Assembly: GCA_963377175.1 (NCBI GenBank)
Contig: CAUJNA010001213.1
Coordinates: forward strand, 1,047,001-1,111,000
Source: Effrenium voratum
Taxonomy: Eukaryota; Sar; Dinophyceae; Suessiales; Symbiodiniaceae
Length of the DNA stretch: 64,000 nucleotides
Direction: 5' to 3'
Below the pieces are notes generated by a model, which did no database searches, was not told where the DNA came from, and was given only the letters and a program-made list of their open reading frames with translations. Position 1 is the stretch's first letter, and each line of letters starts with the position of its first letter. Position numbers and translations under genes: made by a program. Shown in pieces: positions 1-10,500 of the stretch.

Positions 1-449
1 TTGCTGCCTGCCGCTAGCAGTTGGCGGGCTCTCAAGTGTAAGCCCCTGTTTGAAACCGCTGGCGGGCATCCTTCGTTACCCATTGGAACTTCTTTTTTCC
101 GGGCTGCTATCAAAGAAGGCCAAAGATTCAAACATGGGCGTCTGCATTCAGCCATTATTGCTGGACACTGATTCTTGAGCTCAACCCGCTGCCATTTACG
201 GCAACAGACCCAAAAAGGGCACGTTCTCTGACGGGGTAGCGCGGCATGCCGCTCATCAAAAAGCGGCCAGCTTCAAGCAACCAGGTCAGACCCCCCAATT
301 AACTTTCAACATTCCTCCCCTTCTAAAATTGAGGTGGCGCTTTTCCAAGATGAAGAAAGTGAAGCTGGAGATCCTCCAAGCAGCCCTCGACCAGGCTTAA
401 ACATGATCAGGAACAGTTTGATTCCCCTCAATTTGGCTGGCAGCTTACG
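1..449 (+). repeat. Left arm of the long inverted repeat
   Basis: This arm begins TTGCTGCCTGCCGCTAGCAG and pairs with the right arm ending at 1831. Its inner end is near ...GGCTGGCAGCTTACG at 449. The small reading frames inside it occur in both arms and have no recognisable product. Confidence 0.75.
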
Positions 450-1380
450 TTTGATGTGTGAGCCTGCCCAGGACGTTGAAGCGACAGACAACTGATGATG
501 ATTCTGACTTTGCACCATATCCCCGGGCAACACCGCGCCCGCAGCGGCACAGTTGAACATAGCATTGCTCACTGATAACAAGCCACAACTCGCGTCGACG
601 CCAAGGCACGACCTCCCGGGCACTTTCTATGAGCTATTTGACTGGCCAAATGTGATGCTCAAACAGTCTGAGAGTCTTGGCTAACTTTGGAGTTGCGCAG
701 CTTCTGTGCGAATCAAACCCTTGCTCACCAGGTCAATATTAGGAGCATCTTTCATGGCGAGCAAGCTGGCCAACACACCAGTAGCTATGGACACATGGTT
801 TACTGGCATTGACTGCGCAGCTGCCGCGATTGACCAGCTCATTCTTTGCGGCTGGGTCAACCTCTTTTCTGACAACCTCAGGGGCTGGACAGTCATGTTT
901 ATGAGGGATCTGCTTGCAAGAGAATGGGACTGCGCACCTTCGTGTCTGCCTTTTCCTCCTTCTCCAGCTTTACCTTCCCTCTTCGCCGGGATCGTGCTTC
1001 ACCTTGGGTTCAAGAGCCTCCTTCACGCTGGCCACACAGGCGTGAAGCATGGGAGACTCCATGACCCCCGACGCGGGCTTGGGCCGCAAGCCTGGGGCGG
1101 GGCGTGGAAAATCGGCGTGGGTCAAAGTAGTACTCAAAGAAAATCGGCGTGGGTCAGGCTGGGGCTAAACCAAATCAGCGTAGGTGGCGGTCAAATGCCA
1201 TCAACATCAGCGTAGGTGATGGTTGAACAACGGCAATGCCTCGTCCCTCGCTTTACAGTTCGGGGAGCGCTTGGCCTGGCTGTTTCCAAGTAAAGCCTCA
1301 TACTCGAAGATTGTCGGTCCACCGATTTTCTGAAGCAAAGTCCTCACAGAAATCGGTGGGGTTCGGGTGCCGAACAGCGC
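450..1380. other. Central segment of the inverted-repeat element, with tandem motifs and a hairpin
   Basis: No convincing gene is seen. A degenerate motif AATC(G/A)GCGT(G/A)GGT recurs about four times between 1109 and 1222. Bases 1319-1332 and 1347-1359 form a 13-bp stem (CCACCGATTT / AAATCGGTGG) around a loop of about 14 bases. A 169-codon frame at 706-1215 and an opposing 71-codon frame at 681-896 overlap each other and have no recognisable motifs, so neither is called. Confidence 0.5.
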
Positions 1381-1831
1381 CGTAAGCTGCCAGCCAAATT
1401 GAGGGGAATCAAACTGTTCCTGATCATGTTTAAGCCTGGTCGAGGGCTGCTTGGAGGATCTCCAGCTTCACTTTCTTCATCTTGGAATAGCGCCACCTCA
1501 ATTTTAGAAGAGGAGGAATGTTGAAAGGTAATTGAGAGGTCTGGCCTGGTTGCTTGAAGCTGGCCGCTTTTTGATGAGCGGCATGCCGCGCTACCCCATC
1601 AGAGAACGTGCCCTTTTTGGGTCTGTTGCCGTAAATGGCAGTGGGTTGAGCTCAAAAATCAGTGTCCAGCAATAATGGCTGAATGCAGACGCCCATATTT
1701 GAATCCTTTGGCCTTCTTTGATAGCAGCCCGGAAAACAAGAAGTTCAAATGGGTAACGAAGGGTGCCCGCCAGCGGTTTCAAATAGAGGCTTACACTTGA
1801 GAGCCCACCAACTGCTAGCGGCAGGCAGCAA
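1381..1831 (-). repeat. Right arm of the long inverted repeat
   Basis: Reverse complement of 1-449. It starts CGTAAGCTGCCAGCCAAATT and ends CTAGCGGCAGGCAGCAA. Sequence after 1831 is not matched inside the window. Confidence 0.75.
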
Positions 1832-2064
1832 AGCAGCCGGGAGCACCTTGCAGCTGCCGCTGCCGCCGCCAGCGGTTTCCTTCTGTACCTTTTCCACCTT
1901 TCAACTAACCGCTACAACATGAAAACCCTGACAGCGCAACAGAACGAATAGGCAGCCAAGTGCCATGAATTTAACTTGCAGCCAGGCCCTTGAGCTCTCA
2001 GAAACTTTAACTTTGCAGATGCGATGTTTGCTTTAGTCATGGCCAAAAGCTTTGACCTGTGAAC

Positions 2065-2187
2065 AATGTTGACCGCCGGATGAATAGAGCCTGTTTGTAA
2101 ATATGGGGGTGTTCCCCTCCAAAACTTATAAATTTCAGGAACACCCCCGTATTTTAAACAGGGGTTTATTAATCCGGGGTCAACATT
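2065..2187. repeat. Hairpin MITE-like repeat, family A, copy 1
   Basis: Bounded by AATGTTGACC and GGTCAACATT, with an internal stem (ATGGGGGTGTTCC pairing with GGAACACCCCCGT). About 123 bp with no coding capacity. The same ends and the GGGGGTGT...ACACCCCC stem recur elsewhere in the window. Confidence 0.7.
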
Positions 2188-2280
2188 AAACTATTTGCCT
2201 GAAATGCAAAAGAATATCCAAGCTGCCAATAAGATTGGGTGTCGACCAGCTTGCCCACGAATCACCCCTTGCAAACGATG

Positions 2281-2418
2281 AATGCTGACCCCGGGTTTTT
2301 TAATCCAACCCATCCTGTGAATAGGTGGGGGTGTTTCCCTCCAACAGTGATGTTTCTTCACCAAACCGAGGAATCCCCTATATTTATATATTTGGGTTGA
2401 TTAATCTTGAATCATTAG
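2281..2418. repeat. Hairpin MITE-like repeat, family A, copy 2 (diverged)
   Basis: Starts AATGCTGACCCCGGG and contains GGGGGTGTTTCCCTCCAA. Its right half ends near GGTTGATTAATC. It is more degraded than copy 1 and lies about 95 bp after it. Confidence 0.5.
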
Positions 2419-3736
2419 TATCCGCGTTTTCGTTGTTCTATGTTTCATTTTGCACAACAAATAAACTCGATCCATGGACAAACTTAAGACAAACACGCAG
2501 ACCCGAACGGGACTTGTTGTACAGGGAATTCAACAGCAGATGGGTCAAGCAAGAATTGGTGCGTTTGGACAAATTATACTCAGCTTACCCATGGTAAAGC
2601 TTCCTTATTTGGGGTTTCCTATTTCATGTTTCAACATGTTTAAAGGGGTTGGCCCGCTAGAGCTTAAGTCTACCCCCCTTGAGTCATTCTCGCAACATTC
2701 CTTCAGGGTTTCTAGCATGCCTTGGTTCACACTCCCACTAGCCTTGGCAACCTACAAGAAGGTTCTAGCCGCAGCTTCCCCATTCTCTTCAGGGATCCTT
2801 TCCTTGAAAACACGAGCCAAGGCCCAGGGAAAACGGGAGGTTTGTAAGGAGAAGCATGGGTGAGGAGAATGGGGGATTCAACCCTCGGAAAAGAGACTCT
2901 TGATGAAGCAACTTTCTCTTGGTTTCCAAGTAAGGGGTGTTTGTTGAAGGGACCACTTTTCTCGTTGGGTTCCAAGGGCCGAGAGAAGAGCTTTGCAAGT
3001 CTTCCCGGGCACTGACTCTATCATGATCAGCTAAAACGGCCTCACTCATAAAGGTCGCGTGGGGGATTCCTGATTCATCCTGATGGCAATTATGGGCAGG
3101 GAGGGAATTCCAACATCTTCGAACTTCTCCGCACCGGCAACTCTTGGCTCCAGACAACAGGTCCCCCATCGCCTCACATTGGGCGGTGTTCTTTGGGCCC
3201 CATGGGCCCTTTGGCACGGTTGCTGGTGCTGCTGGGAGCCGTTGATGCCTTGGACTTTGAGGCGGGGGGTTGTGGTGGTCGATTTGTTCTGGGTCTCAGG
3301 CAGATGGCCACCTTACCGCCAACCAACGAGTGAACGGCCCAAGCACCAGCCAGCGTTTCTTTTTTCTTTTCTTTTGGGCTTTTGGGGGGGGGGAGGAAGG
3401 GTGTTTATGATGGGTATCCGGGGTCAAGGTTACCACCCAAACCACCTTTATGGTAACAAAAAGGGATGTTGTGAGCGGGTTTTTGCACCGAGCTGTATGT
3501 TCAGGCTTTGAGGCAAAGCAGACAAAACAAAGGAGACATCTCTCGAAACCTTCACCCTCCAAGGGTTGTCCATTTGTCCTCGTGTGCCATTGGCAACCCT
3601 TGGAGGGTGCTGCCCTGAGGTGGACGCTGGGGCCATGGTTCGCAGACACCGATCAGAAGAGGCGGGGCTCGGATTCTCTCGCGCGCACCAGCCGCGTTCT
3701 TTTCCCGTCTTCCGCATGCGTCGAAGGGTTCCCGTT
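2419..3736. other. Non-coding stretch before the first host gene
   Basis: Overlapping frames on both strands (for example 2474-2863 + and 2789-3217 -) read through each other and show no family motif, compositional bias or exon-like splice context. A G run is present near 3384-3393. I see nothing else here. Confidence 0.4.
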
Positions 3737-3867
3737 AATGCTGAGCCCATATTCATCAACCGCGGTTGATTAATAGGGGGTGTCTCTGGGTTTGGTGGGG
3801 AATCATGACTTTTGAAGAACATCCCCTTATTCATAAACTGGGGTTGCTCAATATGGGGTTGGCATTC
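3737..3867. repeat. Hairpin MITE-like repeat, family A, copy 3
   Basis: Begins AATGCTGAGCCC, contains GGTTGATTAATAGGGGGTGT and the partner half AACATCCCCTTATTCA, and ends GGGGTTGGCATT. The arrangement matches the copies at 6267 and 22029. Confidence 0.65.
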
Positions 3868-4398
3868 AGTAGAAAGGGGTCAAATGGAGGAGTCGTGAGT
3901 GGCAAAGCCTAAAAAGAAAGGGGTTTGGTCAGCCACTCCCATGCGCCAGAGAACCAACGCTTGCGATCGCCCCTTGGAATTGTGTTGTTCCCTTCGACAT
4001 TTCTTTAAACTGCAAAAAAGACACCCATGTAGTACAAAGTCATCCCTGCAAATCGCAACATGGGTTTCCCATACCCGCACCTACATCAGCAGTGGCTTGA
4101 TGACCCACGTGATTTTGACTTCCATTGCCAGACTTGGTTTTTGGGTGTCAAAAGAAAAGCATTGATGTTGTCTGAGACCTTCTGGTCTCGTTTTCGACCA
4201 AAGAGGGGGGCCGTGGGCTTCTCCATGTCCTTTTTTTTGGGCACCTCCAAAAGTGTTGCAGTTTCAATCGAACCCAAACCAAATCAAATTTAGTATTGTA
4301 CAAGGACCTTTCTTCGGAAAACCAACAGCACACCAACTTTAGTTCCCCCTAAAAAGGGTCTCCGGATTTTCGGCCTTGGCTCCACCCGGCTCCGAGCC

Positions 4399-4533
4399 AT
4401 GCGAGCGCCGTGCGGTTTGCGAGCGAGCGACCGCGAGGTGCACGTGGCCTACGGGGGGGACTTGGACGTCCTCGAAGGGCTGAAGGCATCGATCAGCTCC
4501 TGCGTGGAGGCCTCCAAGAAGCCCCGCGCTCGC
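4399..4533 (+). CDS. GT8 gene, exon A (N-terminal strand and donor-binding start)
   Basis: Reads VHVAYGGDLDVLEGLKASI then SSCVEASKKP, the usual GT8 opening in which a strand is followed by (G/S)D and an Ser-rich helix. An ATG lies at 4399, but an AG|G acceptor at 4436-4437 could also open the exon, so the start is uncertain. The 3' end lies before a long G run at 4553-4570. Confidence 0.65.
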
Positions 4534-7500
4534 GAAAAGCGGACGGCGGGGACGGGGGGGGGGGGGGGGGAAAGCGAGGCGTCCAGAAGAAGAGGCGCAT
4601 GCGTGTCAGTCAAGCTCATAGACGGTGTGTCCGGTTTTTGATGGATGTTGAAAGGTGTTGGAAAAATAGATGGGTTTCGATTCCTGGTTTGTACCTGGTG
4701 CAAAATCATCTACCAGGGAAATCGATTTCCCCTAAAAGGACAGCTATGGTCAAGCTGTCGCTTTCCACTTTCCTGAGCCCCCTCCCCCCGCGTGGGAAGG
4801 ATGAAGCCCAAGGAAATGTGCCATCACAACTGCTGCCTGAGATTTGGCGCCAAAGCAGTGCGGTTGTCCTTTTGGTGTCCCTTTCAACTCCCAAAAAGGT
4901 AGCCTCCCATTCACATGGAGCTCACCAGAGGGACCATGTTGCAGGACACTTGGCTTCTAGGACCCAGTCAGGGTAGCATGTGAGCAGACAGGAGGATAAT
5001 CACCCTCTAAACGAGACACACCAATAAGAGTACCCTGACTTTTTGTGAGACACCCATTTTTCTGGAGCCATCAGGACTGGTTGTTCTTTTCTTCCTGCCG
5101 AGGCCCGCCAAGCTGGTGATCCACGTCATGGCACAGAAGATCCTTCGACTCAAGCTCTGGACGCGTTTTCTTTTTTGAAAAGGAGCGTTTTTGGTGGCCC
5201 AAAGGCAAAGTGGGACTCTGTTTTTGCTGGAAGCAAGTTTAAAAGGGTACGGTGGACTTGCCCGGTGCAAGTAATTCTGGCGGTTTTCAGCCATACTTGG
5301 ATTTTGAATTAGAGTTTAGAGGGAATTGGCGCCTGCCAGCTAACAAGGAACCGAATGTGGATGTTTGTTTGATGATGCGGTTTGTTAGTTCAATGTAAAT
5401 CTGCAGGAGGTACTGCAAGCAAGCCTTAGCCTGGCCTTATTTATTCACACAACCTGTCGTACTTTTCGGTAGGTACCCCCAGTTGATGTTGCAATATTGA
5501 GAGCAGCCGCCGTACTTTAGCGGTGGCACAAGGGATCTCTTCTGAACAGATCGTGGTTGGTGTCTATGTTAAACTTTCAGACGGGTGTGTTTGTATTATA
5601 GTGCTTTCAAAGAAAAGCCGGCCAACCAAACAACAAGTCAACACACAACGAGCAATTGGAGACAGTGGGCCAAGAAACGGGCGGACCGCTTGTGAGGCAT
5701 TGTGTTTGGCTTCCCCGAAAAACTGGGTCTTAGGGTCAGAAAACAAATACACCAGCATAGACCGCAGATAGCGAAAAACCAGGCCGATGCGTACCTTTGT
5801 GTTCGATTCGCCAAGTTAGGAAGTTGTTGGTAACCTAGGTGATGACCCACTTTTACGTCCCCTAAGTGGAGCCAATCTTGATATTGATAGGGTTATAACG
5901 GGTACAACCCAGGCGGGTAATCACTTCCACACTTGGCCGAGCATCCTATAGCATCCTATAGCCCTGTTCCTTCGGCTCAGGAAGCACATGGCCCAGTTTC
6001 GGCACGAGTTGGGCCTGACTGAACATGAGCGGGTGACGAAGAGCGGAGCAAGGATCAAGCTGCACCAAATCCCAGAGCCGTGGTGGAAGGTTTGGGGGCC
6101 CTCAAGTGAACTGAAAAGGTACGCAAAGTGCATAGTGTCGGGTAGCAAGACAAGGGGAGCTAATGCACAGACATTGTCCGGAGTATTAAAGGTAGGAAAT
6201 ACAGAGAGCACAGGGCCAACAATTCCGGGCCAGCTCAAAGGAATAGTACTCCAACTCTAAACCACTAATGTTCACCCCGGATTAATAAACCCCTGGTTGA
6301 TTAATAGGGGGGTGTCCCCGTTTAGTGGTTGGATTCAGACCACTTTTGGAGGGAACACCCCCCTAATAATGGGACGGGTTTATTAATCCTGGGTCAACAT
6401 TACTAAAAAGTACTTCCTGAAAGGCTACCCCCACAATTAGTTCAAGAGGCGGAGGGTGGGGGCGTTACTACTCACGACGCCATTACCGTGTTTTCCAGGG
6501 CATATCGGTGCCTAGCCAGGGGCAAAACACTGGGCTGTTGCATATGTAGGGCTATCAACACGATGTGTGGTGTTTTTCCCGTCAAGCCGATCTTTTGAGG
6601 GCAGATTTGAGGAATACGCCGCTTAAATGGACCCGAAGAAATGTGGGAATCAGCTTGGGGTGTTTTTCCCGGACCCACCCCCAACAAACAATCTAATAGC
6701 AGTTCGGTCAGAGCAGTCCAGGGCGCCTTGCTTGTGTTCTTTATTTGCGTGTTGGCTTAGTATTGCTTTCAGGGCAGTACTGGCTTGCATTGGTGAAGTA
6801 CCTGTTTAGGTTGTGTTGTAGTATTGCTTAGCATCGCCACTGCAATCATGGAGCCTCTTGAGAAGCAAAGGCTCTAAGGGAAAGATTTGGAAGCTTCCTA
6901 TCTTTTGGAGGTTCGTTGACATTGCAGACGAACAAACACAAATCAAAACGCAAGCTTTCAGGTGACCAAACTGATGTGAACCCGGGTCTGGCACTCGGGT
7001 CCTTCGTTGATGTTCTAGGCTGCCCCATTTCAGACGGGGATTCTACATTTATGGGGGGCAACATCCCCCCTCAATAACTACGTGGTGCTTCTGTGGAGTG
7101 CGCGGCTGCAGGCCTGAGTATAGCGTCCCTGAGGCCTATTAGTCCCGGGCTCTCAATAGAATGCGTGGTTGTTCCTTTTGCAGCGGATCGGTTGGTTCCA
7201 TGGTGGACGCCCTACAGAGTGCAGGCAGGAAGCGAGAGGAGCACTGCAGCACTGCACTTCACCAGGCGTTTGGTTAGATGTGGCTGGTTGTAGGAAAGCA
7301 GGGTAGTATTCGAGGCAGAAGTGTCCAATCGTTTGCCGGCATTACCAAGCTTGGTTTTTCAAGTACCCCAAAACCCCCCATGTGTTCTTGGTTTCGGCTT
7401 TTCACTTAGGAGTGTGTTGCTGTTTTTTGGCCGCCTGCTCACTTGACCTCCGGGTTCCCCCCGTTGGTCCCGCTGCAGGAAATCGGCCTCCCTCTAGGCC

Positions 7501-10500
7501 CTGCGGTTTGGGGCCCGGTTTGGTGGCTGAGGGGTTTCGGATTCACTTAGTTGCCCTCTACAAGAACCAGTTGAAATCCCCAAGCCACCAATCCGGACAG
7601 GGAAACCTCAGGAAAAGATCCTCCAGCTGGACACGGGGACCATCTCAGATGAAGTGGAAAAGCAGAGGGGGCAGCTGGATGACCCAGAGGTCTACGCACG
7701 GATCTACATGGATGAAATTCTGCAGCTGAGACTCGCTTGGGTGTTGCGGGCTCAACGACAGTTGAGTTTCAATAGTTCTTGCTCTTTGGCCTTTTGGCAG
7801 CAAACCTCCGCAAGCGCTGTTTGGTTCTGGGCAGGTTCGGCTGCAGGTTGCGGAGGCTGTGCTGGCTAGACGCGAATCGGGAAAAAACGTGTCCAGGGAT
7901 AAATCATCCTGAGGTTTGATTTTGACCTGGTGCTCCAGAAGGCTGACCCACCAAAAGAGGCCCTTGTTGTTTTAGAAGTTCCATCCTCCCTCCATGTAAT
8001 TGGCACCGACTCAGCCCGCTGGGGGTTTTAGGGGGGGGAGGGGGTGGTGGGGACCGCTGGAGACCCGTCGCGGGGTTGGGGGGGGGCCATGTGAGGACGG
8101 GTATCGTGGTGTGGCTGGACGCGGACACCATTGTCCAGCGAGATGTCGGGGAGCTTTGCGAGAAGCTGCGACAATCTGGGAAGACCGTTGGCTTCGTAGA
8201 GCGCTGACCTGAAATGCTGCGTTTCGAGGGGTGCTGAAAACCAGAACCTTTTCGCTTTTGGGGTGGCTTCTTGTTAATCCACGGTTGAGAGGTGCGTTTT
8301 GAAGATGTGCCTTGACCCAAGAGCTGAATGTGCTTCGAACGACGCAGCCGGCTTACCAGAGGACTGTGAGTTCACACCCAAAGGCTTAAGCTTCACGGCA
8401 AGGGCTCTTTGCTTTGACCAGAACCGGAACGTAAATGTTTGGCCAGACCAAAAGTTTCACAAGCGGATGAAAATCCCTAAACAAAAAAGACATCTGGTTT
8501 TTAGGTGTATCCTTCGGGGAACCCTGTTTCCGAGGACATGAATTCCTCCCAGCTGCGGTTGTCACAGACACCAACTCAGTTCCATGTGCCTCTTTTTGGG
8601 CCGCTTTTACTCGTCGAGTCGAAGCTAAGGACCGTGAGATGCGGATGTTTCCAGGCTTCTTGACGGGGAAGTGCTACAACCATTTGGGCATCAGCTGGGA
8701 GAAGCTGCAGCTGGGCAGAAATCTTTGGGGGAATTCCACTGATGAAATGCGCAAGAGGCAATGGAAATGGACCCTGGCTTCGGAGATTCCAAATTTGGAC
8801 GAGTCCACTGATGAATGGGCAAAAAGAGGCGGCTTCAGCCACAATTGTGGAAATGGAGCCTGGCTTTGGGGATTCCAAAATCATATGTTCAAATTCTCTC
8901 CTTACAGATTCGATCTTCCGCGAACGGGGATTAAGAAACCACTCAGCCCCTGAAGGTCAGCAAGGTTTTGGGAAACCTGATTTTTGGTGCCTTCAAATGG
9001 CCGTCGGCTCGGGCGCTTGAACAATCAGAAAAAGGTTTATTCATCATGCGCCCATCAGCCGGCCTTGCCGTTGGGTCTGAGGAAGGACCTCACGGCCTAC
9101 AACACCGGGGTCTACGTGGCCAACTTGGAGCGCTGGAAGAGGACCAAGGCGGCGGAGCGGTTCCAAGAGCTCGCGGCTTGGGCCGGAGAAAAAGCCACCC
9201 ATGAGAAAGACCGAGCCCGCGAGAAATTGGTTTTTTAGGTGGGGATCCCTTACTTCAGCTATTGGGACTCTAGTGACTATACTTCAGCCTTGGGGATCCC
9301 TCACTTCAGCCTTTGGGACTCTGACATTTGCGGAAACTTGGCGTTAGATGAATCTCAAAATATCTCAAAACGACCCACTCCCCGAGTCCCAGCTGTCACT
9401 TGTTGGGTTCAACGGTGACCATGCCAATCCGCTTTAGTGGTAAAAACAAAATGTGGTTACTTGCTTTGGCCAATCCACAACTCAAGAAGCGCGATTTACA
9501 GTAGATGAAGCTCCTTTGGTAAAGGGTTGCTATAGTCACCCCACTGTTTTCCTGCTTGAATCCCACAGGTTACCTAAGACATCATTTGCTCAGGTAGAAG
9601 GTTACGGAGTCCCACAAGGAAGTCCTGGAACTGTCAGTCGTTTCACAGCGAATCGGCCTTTTGAGTTTCTTTTGTCCTCTTTTCGGCCTACTTTTAGCCA
9701 AGGTGTCGGGAAGCTTAAATTTTGATTTGCATGCTCTTTGTTTAAGTTAGTTGCTGGCGTCAATAAATAAATAAGTAAATAAACACATTTATGTATATGA
9801 TATATATATATATATATATGTATACATGCATTTGCTGAAGCGTGGTTATCCATATTTTTGTTTAACGAGTAGTTGCCGTGACTGGTGGCATGTATTTTAT
9901 TGGCACCTGAAAGCACATCTGAGAAAACAGGCTTTGGACTTCCAGGAAACACTGAACGAAGTGCAACAGAGTTTCGGCTTATTCAGGTAACCCCCCACTT
10001 TGGAGGATTACGCGCTCAGGCGGTCAGGGTCAAAGGTAAACCCAAGCTGGGCATTGATTTGGTGCCTGGATTTTAGGGATCCACATTGTTTTTCATCCTC
10101 CTTTTTTTCAGTGGAGTAAACTGTGATAAACATGCGGCACCTAGTAATGGCAGTGAGCCCACCTTATTAAACAAAAAGAACAAAAACAGTTGGGTGATGG
10201 CTGTGCTGACAAAAGCCCGACAGTTCTTGGAGCAACAGCCTTGCTCACTCAACCCAGACCAGGGGTTTACTCAGACAACCCGCAGTTTGGTTTGGATTTG
10301 GATTTGAACCTCTGGTTCTAGAGGGCAAATGGGAAACCATCCCCGGAGCAGCCCCACACCAAACCAGCAGCTGAGAAGAAGCTGATGAAACATTCGGAGG
10401 TTTGGAAGTTCGCATGATGCTAAATAAGTTCAAGTCACCACAGAGGCTTCAATTATTTGCTGAATAAGTGCTCGGACCCCTTTTGGAAAGAGCAAATTTT

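Larger units (their letters stand above)
1..1831. mobile_element. Long inverted-repeat (foldback-type) element
   Basis: Bases 1-449 reappear as a near-complete reverse complement at 1381-1831, leaving a central segment of about 930 bp. I see only scattered mismatches and a few small gaps between the arms. The left arm starts at the window edge, so the true element may be longer and no target duplication can be tested. The centre holds no recognisable transposase. It could be a foldback or TIR-type transposon, or an inverted duplication. Confidence 0.7.

Noticed and set aside
706..1215. 169-codon frame in the inverted-repeat element
   Set aside because: No recognisable domain; it overlaps an opposing frame and runs through tandem motifs, so a transposase call is not supported.
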